Of a DNA stretch of 39,866 bases, positions 32,444-39,808 are shown piece by piece. Position 1 is the stretch's first letter. Each line of letters opens with the position of its first letter. The position numbers and the translations under genes are program-made. The stretch is taken from positions 1-39,866 of the forward strand of contig CAVCMG010000026.1 in assembly GCA_963603285.1 (NCBI GenBank), given 5' to 3'. The DNA is from UBA11957 sp963603285 (GTDB taxonomy: Bacteria; Bacillota; Clostridia; Lachnospirales; Lachnospiraceae). A model generated the notes under the pieces. That model searched no databases. It saw nothing but the letters and a program-made list of their open reading frames with translations, and had not been told where the DNA came from.

Positions 32444-33166
32444 ATGTTAACAACAAAAGCAGGAATGCAGTCCGAAATATTTGTACCGATCACACCGAAG
32501 CCGGTGTTTACAGAATTAAAGAAGCCATTGAGCGAGTGTAAGGTAGCCTTTATCACCGCCGGTGGTATCCATATGAAGAGCCAGACACCGTTCAATACCT
32601 CCGGTGATTTCTCTTACCGTACGATCCCGTTTGACACACCGTCCAGCGAGCTGATGGTTACCCACGGCGGCTTTGACAACTCCGATATCAACAAGGACGT
32701 CAATGCCATGTTCCCGATTGACCGTCTGCATGAGCTGGTGGACGCCGGTTTTATTGGCTCTCTGGCCACAGAAACCTACACCTTTATGGGTGGCGGCGGA
32801 AACGTTGAGAAATTCAAAAATGAGACCGGACCGGAGATCGCAAGAAAGCTGAAAGAACAGGGCGTGGATATTGTTCTCTGTACCGGTGGCTGCGGTACCT
32901 GCCACCGTTCCGCAACGATTGTTACTCGCTGCTGTGAAGAAGCCGGCATGAGCTGCTGTGTGATCGCAGCCCTTCCGCCGATCGCACGCCAGCAGGGTGC
33001 ACCGCGTATCACAGCACCGCATGTGCCGATCGGTTCCAATGCCGGTGAACCAAACAATATTCCGCAGCAGACAGCCATTGTCAAAGAATCTCTGGAATGG
33101 GTCAGAGACTGTCCGAGCTATAACCAGATGAAGGTACTGCCGTATGAGTACAGACATAATGTCTGA
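32444..33166 (+). CDS. prdB: D-proline reductase subunit PrdB, cysteine form
   Basis: A 240-residue catalytic subunit of D-proline reductase, related to glycine reductase GrdB. The redox motif is C146-T-G-G-C150-G-T-C153-H-R-S. In the well studied Clostridium sticklandii enzyme PrdB carries selenocysteine. Here the frame is unbroken and the position that aligns best with it (C150, codon TGC) is an ordinary cysteine. PFNTSGDFSYR, VTHGGFDNSDINKDVNAMFP and APHVPIGSNAGEPNN are other conserved blocks. AGGAGG at 32431-32436 precedes the ATG at 32444. It is the last gene of the operon; prdD, prdE and prdR are not present. Confidence 0.92.
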   Translation: MLTTKAGMQSEIFVPITPKPVFTELKKPLSECKVAFITAGGIHMKSQTPFNTSGDFSYRTIPFDTPSSELMVTHGGFDNSDINKDVNAMFPIDRLHELVDAGFIGSLATETYTFMGGGGNVEKFKNETGPEIARKLKEQGVDIVLCTGGCGTCHRSATIVTRCCEEAGMSCCVIAALPPIARQQGAPRITAPHVPIGSNAGEPNNIPQQTAIVKESLEWVRDCPSYNQMKVLPYEYRHNV

Positions 33167-33183
33167 TACCAATTAAAAGAAAG

Positions 33184-33221
33184 GGTCATAGGAGTCTCCA
33201 AAAAAAGAGATTCCTATGACC
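33184..33221 (-). terminator. Hairpin between prdB and the LysR gene
   Basis: GGTCATAGGAGTCTC (33184-33198) pairs with GAGATTCCTATGACC (33207-33221) with one G-T pair. On the plus strand A residues follow, so it does not end prd transcripts in the usual way. On the minus strand a T-rich tail (CTTTCTTTT) follows, so it best fits a terminator of the LysR gene. Confidence 0.65.
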
Positions 33222-33255
33222 AAAAAAAAGTAGGGCAAATAATATATTTAAGACA

Positions 33256-34131
33256 TCAGAAAAGAACAGGTATATTTTCTTCGACAGCCTGTACAAACTT
33301 TCTGGCCGCCGGAGAAAGCGTTTTTACGGACAGCGCAGCAATACCGAGCTCTCTGGTATAATAGGGAGAAAGCGGTATGGCGCGGACCAGATGTTCTACA
33401 CCCTGAATCACAAGCTGTGGCAGAATACTTAACCCCAGATGGTTGGCAACCATGGAAACGATGGCATGGTCATCCTTGGAGGAAAAAGGAGTAAACGGAT
33501 GGATATGGGCATCCAGCATAGCCTGATGAATGTCATAATCCACTCCCTCAGCGGAGATGATAAAGGGCTTGTCTGAAAAATCAGAAACAGCAAAGGCAGT
33601 TTCGTTTTCCAGAGGATAGTCCCTTGGCAGTACCGCCATCAGAGGATCTTCATAGAGGGAAATCCATTCCAGATTTTTCACATTGCGGCGGCTTAAAAGT
33701 CCGAAATCTGCCTGCTGGTTCAATACCCAGCTGACGATGTCATCTGTACCGCCTTCCATCAGTTCGATCTCAACCCCGGGATATTTCTGACGGAAGGAAT
33801 AGATGATGCGGGGCAGCCAGTTTCGGGAAATACTCGCAAAACAGGCAATCGTGATATGTCCGGCTTCGATGCCGTTGATCGCATCGATGGTCTGGGTCAG
33901 CTTTTCGTGAACAGCCAGAAGCTTCCGCACCGTGGGCAGCAAAAGCTCGGCGTTATGTGTCAGAACGACGCCCTGTTTGGTGCGCAGGAAAAGCGGAAAG
34001 CCAAGCTCGGTTTCCATGGTTTTTAAGATATGACTGACACCGGACTGGGTATAGCCCATATTTTCCCCACTTTGTGTGAAATTTAACGTTTCTGCAATAT
34101 CAGCAAAGAGAGCATATTTATTGATATCCAT
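33256..34131 (-). CDS. LysR-family transcriptional regulator
   Basis: A 291-residue regulator. The N-terminal winged helix (about 1-60) reads DINKYALFADIAETLNFTQS, then GYTQSGVSHILKTMETELGF, then LFLRTKQGVVLT. The C-terminal co-inducer domain (about 88-290) has the usual blocks GHITIACFASISRNWLP, ADFGLLSRR, LMAVLPRDYPL and the SMVANHLGLSILPQL motif. CGGAGG lies ahead of the ATG at 34131 on the minus strand. It is convergent with prdB and lies downstream of araD on the same strand, with the araD terminator between. LysR proteins usually control a divergent neighbour; here none is divergent, so its target cannot be inferred. A role in prd control is possible but unsupported. Confidence 0.93.
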   Translation of the reverse strand: MDINKYALFADIAETLNFTQSGENMGYTQSGVSHILKTMETELGFPLFLRTKQGVVLTHNAELLLPTVRKLLAVHEKLTQTIDAINGIEAGHITIACFASISRNWLPRIIYSFRQKYPGVEIELMEGGTDDIVSWVLNQQADFGLLSRRNVKNLEWISLYEDPLMAVLPRDYPLENETAFAVSDFSDKPFIISAEGVDYDIHQAMLDAHIHPFTPFSSKDDHAIVSMVANHLGLSILPQLVIQGVEHLVRAIPLSPYYTRELGIAALSVKTLSPAARKFVQAVEENIPVLF

Positions 34132-34192
34132 AGGTAACCTCCGAAATTTCTAAAAACGGATTCGGTGAACTGCTTTTAGTATGCATGGTAAT

Positions 34193-34225
34193 AAAAAGGT
34201 CATAGAACACACGCGTTCTATGACC
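34193..34225 (-). terminator. Rho-independent terminator of the XRE-araD operon
   Basis: GGTCATAGAAC (34198-34208) pairs perfectly with GTTCTATGACC (34215-34225). On the minus strand five T residues follow. The outer stem GGTCATAG/CTATGACC is the same as in the hairpin at 33184-33221. Confidence 0.85.
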
Positions 34226-34248
34226 CTTTTGTCTTGGTACGTTTGATT

Positions 34249-34941
34249 TTATTGTCCGTAATAGGCGTTAGCGCCGTGCTTACGGTAAAAATGTTTGTCG
34301 CGGATCGTATCCGGTGCCGGTTTGACCTGCGGATTGATCATCTCGGTCAGGGTAGCCATACGGGCCACTTCCTCAACAACTACGGCATTGTGTACAGCCT
34401 CTGCGGCATCCTTGCCCCAGGTGAAGACACCATGGTTGCAGCACAGTACGCCCGGTGTGTACATCGGGTTGATATTACCCTCGGTGAAGGTTTCGATGAT
34501 GACCTTGCCGGTATTGGCCTCGTATGCGCCCTCAATCTCCTCTTTAGTCAGGCTTCTGGCACACGGGATCGGGCCGTAGAAATAGTCAGCGTGGGTTGTG
34601 CCGTACAGCGGGATGCTGCGTCCGGCCTGTGCCCATGCGGTGGCCTGCGGGGAATGGGTATGTACGATACCACCCATCTCCGGGTATTTTTTGTAAAGCT
34701 CGATATGGGTCGGAGTGTCGGAAGACGGTTTGTATTTGCCCTCGATCTTGTTGCCGTTTAAGTCCATAACGACCATATCTTCGGGAGTCAGCTTGTCATA
34801 GTCTACGCCGCTCGGTTTGATGACAAAATAACCGGTCTCGGCGTCTCTGCCGCTGACATTGCCCCAAGTGTAGGTGATCAGACCACGTTTCGGAAGCTCC
34901 ATATTGGCTTCGTATACCTGTTTTTTGAGTTCTTCTAACAT
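34249..34941 (-). CDS. araD: L-ribulose-5-phosphate 4-epimerase
   Basis: A 230-residue class II aldolase-fold, zinc-dependent enzyme that converts L-ribulose 5-phosphate to D-xylulose 5-phosphate. Metal ligands are visible in GIVHTHSPQATAW (His-x-His) and in VLCCNHGVFTWG. GNVSGRD, KPSGVDYDKLT and GTTHADYFYG are the other substrate-site blocks. The length matches E. coli AraD (231). The C-terminal HFYRKHGANAYYGQ is the usual ending and separates it from fuculose aldolases. It starts one base after the XRE regulator stop, with AAGGAG inside the end of that gene. No araA, araB or transporter is nearby, so it is a lone epimerase under its own regulator. Confidence 0.93.
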   Translation of the reverse strand: MLEELKKQVYEANMELPKRGLITYTWGNVSGRDAETGYFVIKPSGVDYDKLTPEDMVVMDLNGNKIEGKYKPSSDTPTHIELYKKYPEMGGIVHTHSPQATAWAQAGRSIPLYGTTHADYFYGPIPCARSLTKEEIEGAYEANTGKVIIETFTEGNINPMYTPGVLCCNHGVFTWGKDAAEAVHNAVVVEEVARMATLTEMINPQVKPAPDTIRDKHFYRKHGANAYYGQ

Positions 34942-34942
34942 T

Positions 34943-35272
34943 TTATTTCTCCTTCCACATCTGGATAGTTTTAATCAGCTTGCGCTTTTCCGCATCTGTA
35001 AAATGTTCTAAAAGTCCCATGATCTCGTTGTCAAGTGCTGTCGCTGTGTAAGAGGCGTCCATGCTGCCTACCAGTGAATCCAGCGTTGTGCCGGTCAGGC
35101 GGGCAAAGTACATCAGCATACGCAGGGACATCGCTGTACGTCCGTTTTCTACATTGCTGATATAGCCGGGCGTTGCGTGCAGGACCTTGGCTACCTGATC
35201 CTGAGTGAGATTATGCTCGAGGCGCAGCTGTTTTACACGTTTGCCTAAATCGATCTCGTTGAATGACTCCAT
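34943..35272 (-). CDS. XRE-family helix-turn-helix regulator
   Basis: A 109-residue regulator. The helix-turn-helix (about 9-64) reads LGKRVKQLRLEHNLTQDQVA, then LHATPGYISNVENGRTAMSL, then LARLT-like positions to DSLVG. The remaining 40 residues are helical with a charged end (DAEKRKLIKTIQMW). It is transcribed from 35355-35383 and directly precedes araD, one base apart. It is probably a regulator of its own operon, since it has no other neighbour on that strand. It may instead act on the divergent HelD gene. The effector is unknown. Confidence 0.9.
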   Translation of the reverse strand: MESFNEIDLGKRVKQLRLEHNLTQDQVAKVLHATPGYISNVENGRTAMSLRMLMYFARLTGTTLDSLVGSMDASYTATALDNEIMGLLEHFTDAEKRKLIKTIQMWKEK

Positions 35273-35354
35273 ATTATTTTCTCCCCTATGAATGAAATGA
35301 TTTGAATTTGTAATTCCGACCCGGGCAGTAGGCCTCGCATCGTTATTCTTCTAT

Positions 35355-35383
35355 AGTATAAGATAAAAACAGGAAGAAAGCAA
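35355..35383 (-). promoter_or_regulatory. Sigma-A promoter of the XRE-araD operon
   Basis: On the minus strand TTGCTT (35378-35383) and TATACT (35355-35360) are 17 bases apart. The leader is about 75 bases. It is divergent from the HelD promoter at 35439-35467. Confidence 0.78.
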
Positions 35384-35438
35384 TTTCAGATTCGTAAATT
35401 TTTACGGTTTTTCTGTTCATTTTCCCGTAATATTTTAC

Positions 35439-35467
35439 TTCACCTTTCGGAGAAAAAACGGTATAAT
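35439..35467 (+). promoter_or_regulatory. Sigma-A promoter of the HelD gene
   Basis: TTCACC (35439-35444) and a perfect TATAAT (35462-35467) are 17 bases apart; the ATG is 31 bases beyond. The -35 box is weak. Confidence 0.65.
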
Positions 35468-35498
35468 AACAACCACTATGGAATAACGGAGAGAGAAC

Positions 35499-37553
35499 AT
35501 GGAAGAACAGCAGAAATTTCTCGAAGAAGTGAAAGAAAAGATCCGCTCGCGTCTGGCTGACCTTGAAAAAAGCATGGAAGCCGGGCAGCGTGAGGTGGAG
35601 GCCATGCACGAATATTACTGGGAAAACTATACCGAGATGGACGAGTATGGCTATGAGAATTTTGATAACCAGCAGGCGCTTCTGACCCAGGTGAATGCCA
35701 ACGCAGAAAAACACAGTCTGCATGTCCGGTATAAAAGACTTCTGGATTCGCCGTATTTCGGCCGGGTGGATTTTATCTACGAGGGTGAGGACGAGCCGGA
35801 GGTATTCTATATCGGCATCGGCAGCTTTTCTCCCAAAAAGGGCGGTGTGCCGCTGATCTATGACTGGCGTGCGCCGGTGAGCAGCCTGTTTTACGATTAT
35901 GACAGCGGCGAGGCTTCGTATGAAGCACCGGGTGGAGAAATGTGCGGAGAGATCACGGCAAAGTGGCAGTACAAGATCCGTAATGGAAAGCTGATCTATG
36001 CCTTTGAAAGTGATGTCAAGATCGACGATGAAGTGCTCAGGGAGGAGCTGTCGGCCAGCGGCGATACCAAGCTGAAAAATATCATCCGTACGATCCAGAA
36101 GGAGCAAAACGAGATCATTCGCAATACGAAGGACCGGGTGCTGGTGATCCAGGGTGTGGCAGGCAGTGGCAAGACTTCAGTGGCTCTGCACCGGATCGCC
36201 TATCTTCTGTATCATGACCGCAAAAACCTGCGGTCGGAAAATGTGCTGATCCTGTCACCGAACAGTGTATTTTCCGATTATATTTCCCATGTGCTGCCGG
36301 AGCTTGGCGAGGAGCCGATCCGGGAGATGAGTCTGGATACGTTTGCTTATAAGAAGCTCAACGATACGGTCAATGACTGTGAGGACAGATACGACCGTCT
36401 GGAACGGCTGCTGGCCGGTGGCAGTGACGAGGGCTATCAGAAGAAGCAGTCCCGGGAGTTTATGGACAGTCTGTACGGCTATGTGATGCAGCTGGAGGCG
36501 GAGCTGATGGATTTTGACCGGATATCGATCCGGGGCTTTGAAAAGAGCGCGCAGGAGATCCAGACGCTGTTTTATGAAAAGTTTACGGAATTTCCGCTGT
36601 TGAAGCGTATGGATGCGGTGCGTGAATATATTGTGGATGAATATGAGACACTGACAGCAAGGGAGCTTTCGCAGGAGGAGGACGACCGGATACGGCTGAT
36701 CTTTGACCGGATGTACGAGACGAAGGATATCTACATCCTGTACAGCCGTTTTCTGGCGGAGAACGGTTACAGGGCTTTGCCGCACCGCCGGTATGAACAG
36801 CGCTGTCTGGCCTATGAGGATGTGTATCCGATGCTGTACCTGAAGCTCCTTCTGACCGGCAGCGGTAAGGATACTTCAATCCGCCATCTGGTCATTGATG
36901 AGATGCAGGATTACAGCTATCTGCAGTACGAGATCCTCAGTATGCTCTTTGCCTGTCCGATGACGATCCTCGGAGACAAAGCCCAGACGATGGATACGAA
37001 GATCCAGGATGTGACGAAGTTTCTGCCAAAAATCTTTGGCCGGGATATCCGCCGGATCGAGATGAACAAGAGCTACCGCAACACCGAACCGATCGCTGCT
37101 TATGCGGCGTCACTGACAGGAGCAACGGACGCCGAGCTGTTTGCCCGGACGGGGGATGCCGTGGTCATGGGAGAATTTTCCTCACGAAAAGCTACGCTCC
37201 AGTTCGTAACGGAAACCTTTGCAAAGGAGGCCGATACGACAGAGACAGCGGCACTTTTATTCCTGACGGAAGCAGAGGCGAAGGCGGCATACCGGCGGCT
37301 TGGAGAGCATTTTGAAGAGGCCGGACTTTCCGGGGATAAGCTTTCCTATATTGACAGAAACAGTAACTATTTCCACACCGGTCTGACGGTGACGACCTTC
37401 TATCTCGCCAAGGGGCTGGAATTTGAGTCGGTATATGCCGTAACGGACAGGGACAGAAAGGATGCGCTGACGAATCAGGCCCGCTATATCATGGCAACCC
37501 GGGCGATGCATCATCTGTATGTATGTGAAGAGACAAGAGGAGAGAACGAATGA
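35499..37553 (+). CDS. helD: HelD-type RNA polymerase-associated ATPase (UvrD-like superfamily 1)
   Basis: A 684-residue ATPase of the HelD family. In B. subtilis HelD binds stalled RNA polymerase and removes it from DNA and nucleic acid. The N-terminal coiled coil (about 1-70) would enter the polymerase secondary channel. FGRVDFIYEG and YDWRAPVSSLFYDY are HelD-specific. Motor motifs are GVAGSGKTS (about 218-226), VIDEMQDYSYLQ (about 465), GDKAQTM, NKSYRNTEPI and KGLEFESVYA, ending in YIMATRAMHHLYV. It is somewhat shorter than B. subtilis HelD (774). GGAGAG lies before the ATG at 35499. Its stop overlaps the exchanger ATG (ATGA). Confidence 0.9.
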   Translation: MEEQQKFLEEVKEKIRSRLADLEKSMEAGQREVEAMHEYYWENYTEMDEYGYENFDNQQALLTQVNANAEKHSLHVRYKRLLDSPYFGRVDFIYEGEDEPEVFYIGIGSFSPKKGGVPLIYDWRAPVSSLFYDYDSGEASYEAPGGEMCGEITAKWQYKIRNGKLIYAFESDVKIDDEVLREELSASGDTKLKNIIRTIQKEQNEIIRNTKDRVLVIQGVAGSGKTSVALHRIAYLLYHDRKNLRSENVLILSPNSVFSDYISHVLPELGEEPIREMSLDTFAYKKLNDTVNDCEDRYDRLERLLAGGSDEGYQKKQSREFMDSLYGYVMQLEAELMDFDRISIRGFEKSAQEIQTLFYEKFTEFPLLKRMDAVREYIVDEYETLTARELSQEEDDRIRLIFDRMYETKDIYILYSRFLAENGYRALPHRRYEQRCLAYEDVYPMLYLKLLLTGSGKDTSIRHLVIDEMQDYSYLQYEILSMLFACPMTILGDKAQTMDTKIQDVTKFLPKIFGRDIRRIEMNKSYRNTEPIAAYAASLTGATDAELFARTGDAVVMGEFSSRKATLQFVTETFAKEADTTETAALLFLTEAEAKAAYRRLGEHFEEAGLSGDKLSYIDRNSNYFHTGLTVTTFYLAKGLEFESVYAVTDRDRKDALTNQARYIMATRAMHHLYVCEETRGENE

Positions 37554-38494
37554 AAGATATGTTGTATGCCGTGCTGATCCTGGTGATCGGCTTTGTACTG
37601 CTGATCAAGGGAGCGGACTTTTTTGTGGATGGCAGCTCGTCCGTAGCGAAAAAGCTCCGGATTCCTTCTATTATTATTGGTATGACGATCGTAGCGATGG
37701 GAACGAGTCTGCCGGAATGTGCGGTCAGCGTGGCGGCGGCCATGACGCACAACAACGGTCTGGCGATCGGTAATGTGATCGGATCGAATATTTTTAATCT
37801 GATGGTGGTCTGTGGTGCATGTACGCTGTTTATGCCGCTGGTGGTCAGCCGTGATACGCTGCATAAGGGATTTCCGTTTTCCGTGTTCTGTGCTGCGTTA
37901 CTGAGCGTGCTTGGTTATATCGGAACGGAGCTTGGCCGGATGGACGGTATCATTCTGCTGGCACTGTTTGTTGTGTACCTTATTTATATGGTATATTCTG
38001 CGGTGACAGGCCGGACGGAAGCCGTGGAGGATGAGGAATATAAGATCCTGCCGGGATGGAAATGTGCAGTCTATATTATCGGTGGTATGATCGCCATCAA
38101 ATATGGCGGAGATTTTGTTGTAGACGGTGCGACGGCGATCGCCACAGGCTTTGGTATCAGCCAGACGATCATCGGTCTGACCATCGTGGCAATGGGAACG
38201 AGCCTGCCGGAGCTGGTGACATCGATCGTGGCAGCCAGAAAGAATGAATTGGATATGGCGGTCGGCAATGTGATCGGATCGAATATCTTCAATATCCTTC
38301 TGGTGCTCGGTGTTGCCGCAGCGATCAGTCCGGTGGCCTTTTATATGGAGAACCTGATCGATGCAGCTATCCTTATTTTAATGAGTATCGTGGTATGGCT
38401 CTTTGCCCATTCAAAAGAAAAGATTTCAAAGGGTGAGGGCATCGTCATGCTGGGGATGTACGTGGTGTATCTGGTGTATATCTGCCTGCGATAA
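37550..38494 (+). CDS. Calcium/sodium antiporter (CaCA family)
   Basis: A 314-residue membrane protein with ten predicted helices in two inverted halves. The alpha repeats that bind cations are clear: GMTIVAMGTSLPECAVSVAA, then IGNVIGSNIFNLM in the first half (about 44-85), and GLTIVAMGTSLPELVTSIVA, then VGNVIGSNIFNIL in the second (about 210-255). It is close to the YrbG group, usually annotated as a K+-independent Na+/Ca2+ exchanger; some members carry H+ instead. The two halves each start with KGADFFVDG- and GGDFVVDG-type blocks. It overlaps helD by four bases with GGAGAG just ahead, so it is translationally coupled to a transcription factor for no obvious reason. Confidence 0.93.
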   Translation: MKDMLYAVLILVIGFVLLIKGADFFVDGSSSVAKKLRIPSIIIGMTIVAMGTSLPECAVSVAAAMTHNNGLAIGNVIGSNIFNLMVVCGACTLFMPLVVSRDTLHKGFPFSVFCAALLSVLGYIGTELGRMDGIILLALFVVYLIYMVYSAVTGRTEAVEDEEYKILPGWKCAVYIIGGMIAIKYGGDFVVDGATAIATGFGISQTIIGLTIVAMGTSLPELVTSIVAARKNELDMAVGNVIGSNIFNILLVLGVAAAISPVAFYMENLIDAAILILMSIVVWLFAHSKEKISKGEGIVMLGMYVVYLVYICLR

Positions 38495-38587
38495 TCACGC
38501 TCTTTAAGCAGACGGCGGGTGCTGACGATGATGAAATAAGGGGTTTCGTAAAAAAACGCCCCGGAAAACTTTACAAAGAACTTACAG

Positions 38588-38626
38588 AGAATACCTGTGC
38601 TGTTGATAGCAGGTATTCTTTTTTTT
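38588..38626 (+). terminator. Rho-independent terminator
   Basis: AGAATACCTG (38588-38597) pairs perfectly with CAGGTATTCT (38610-38619); eight T residues end at 38626. It closes the helD-exchanger operon and lies 35 bases before the small peptide gene. Confidence 0.92.
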
Positions 38627-38660
38627 GTGTATCCTTTCAAACTGTAAGGAGGACAAAGAC

Positions 38661-38747
38661 ATGATGAATATCGCATTAAACCTCTTACTGATCCCGGCGT
38701 TTGCGCTTGGCTACCTGGGCTGGGCAGTAAGAAAACTTAAGGGATAA
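38661..38747 (+). CDS. Small membrane peptide, 28 residues
   Basis: A short frame with a strong ribosome binding site (AAGGAGG at 38646-38652, nine bases ahead) encodes MMNIALNLLLIPAFALGYLG and eight more residues, ending in Arg-Lys-Leu-Lys-Gly. It is one hydrophobic helix followed by a positive tail, so it would insert with the tail inside the cell. I do not recognise a family. Spacing of 65 bases to the phosphate-binding-like gene suggests a shared message. Similar tiny membrane peptides are often regulators or partners of transporters, which is only a suggestion here. No promoter is clear between it and the terminator at 38588-38626. Confidence 0.6.
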   Translation: MMNIALNLLLIPAFALGYLGWAVRKLKG

Positions 38748-38764
38748 AACAAAATCAGACGAAT

Positions 38765-38792
38765 GTATCCGACAGGAGATGAAAACGGATAC
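38765..38792 (+). other. Leader hairpin before the PstS-like gene
   Basis: GTATCCG (38765-38771) pairs perfectly with CGGATAC (38786-38792). Its loop contains AGGAGATG, a ribosome binding site too close to an ATG to be used well. The hairpin ends 20 bases before the true ATG at 38813. It may shape translation of that gene. Confidence 0.45.
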
Positions 38793-38812
38793 AACAAGAA
38801 ATGGAGAAAAAC

Positions 38813-39808
38813 ATGAAAAAGAAATTAGCAGTAATGACAATCGCAGCCGCAATGGCAGTAACATCTTTGGTTGGATGTGGTTCTACGTCCAGCAGCGCAG
38901 CAGCATCTAACGCAGCCGCTTCCGCAGATACTGAAGAAAGCACAGCTGCATCCGATACAACAGCCGACAATACAGCAGATACATCTGCAAGTGCCGCTGA
39001 AAGCGCAGGCGGAGCAATGACCGGGGATATTTCTGTACAGACCCGTGAAGATGGTTCCGGTACAAGAGGCGCTTTCATCGAGCTGATGGGCATCGAAGTA
39101 AAGAACGATGCCGGTGAAAAAGAAGATATGACAACGGCAGATGCCGGTGTTACCAACAGTACGGAGGTTATGCTTTCCACAGTGGCAGGCAATCCGCAGG
39201 CGATCGGTTATGTTTCCCTGGGATCTTTAAACGATACCGTAAAGGCAGTTACCGTTGACGGTGTGGAAGCTACCGCAGAAAACGTAGCCAACGGTACATA
39301 TACTGTAGCAAGACCGTTTAACATCGCTACACTCGACAGCGTAAGCGATTCCGCAAAGGACTTTATCTCCTATATCCTTTCCAAAGAAGGACAGACCATC
39401 ATCGAGGATGAGGGTTATATCGCTGTCGACCAGAACGCCGCAGCTTATGCAGGCACAGGCGCAACAGAAAAGGTTGTTGTCGGCGGTTCCTCTTCCGTAT
39501 CTCCGGTTATGGAGAAATTAAAAGAAGCTTACGTTGCTGTAAATCCGGATGCCGATATCGAGATCCAGACCAGCGATTCCACCACAGGTATGACAGATGC
39601 AGCAGCCGGTACATGTGACATCGGTATGGCATCCCGTGATCTGAAGGATGAGGAGCTGGCAGCCGGTCTGACCAACACAGTGATCGCTAACGACGGTATC
39701 GCAGTCATCGTCAACAAGGAAAATCCGATCAACAACCTGACAAAGGATCAGATTAAAAATATCTACACTGGTGATGTAACAGCTTGGGACGATATCACGG
39801 AGGAATAA
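38813..39808 (+). CDS. PstS-like phosphate-binding lipoprotein, circularly permuted
   Basis: A 331-residue lipoprotein of the phosphate-binding PstS group. The signal peptide ends in LVGC with C22; a Ser/Ala/Thr/Asp-rich linker runs to about 70. The next block (about 74-210) has REDGSGTRGAF, AGNPQAIGYVSLGSL and ILSKEGQTIIEDEGYI, which are normally the C-terminal half of PstS. The block that normally comes first follows at about 220-331: VVVGGSSSVSPVMEKLKEAY, then DSTTGMTDAAAGTCDIGMAS, then NDGIAVIVNKENPI and IYTGDVTAWDDI, where it stops. All parts are there but in swapped order. GGAG at 38803-38806 sets the start at 38813; an ATG at 38801 lacks a site. No pstC, pstA or pstB follows before the window ends. 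Confidence 0.85.
   Translation: MKKKLAVMTIAAAMAVTSLVGCGSTSSSAAASNAAASADTEESTAASDTTADNTADTSASAAESAGGAMTGDISVQTREDGSGTRGAFIELMGIEVKNDAGEKEDMTTADAGVTNSTEVMLSTVAGNPQAIGYVSLGSLNDTVKAVTVDGVEATAENVANGTYTVARPFNIATLDSVSDSAKDFISYILSKEGQTIIEDEGYIAVDQNAAAYAGTGATEKVVVGGSSSVSPVMEKLKEAYVAVNPDADIEIQTSDSTTGMTDAAAGTCDIGMASRDLKDEELAAGLTNTVIANDGIAVIVNKENPINNLTKDQIKNIYTGDVTAWDDITEE

Noticed and set aside
32879..32905. Possible selenocysteine codon in prdB
   Set aside because: The codons of the redox motif are TGT, TGC and TGC; there is no TGA in the frame of prdB, and none in prdC.
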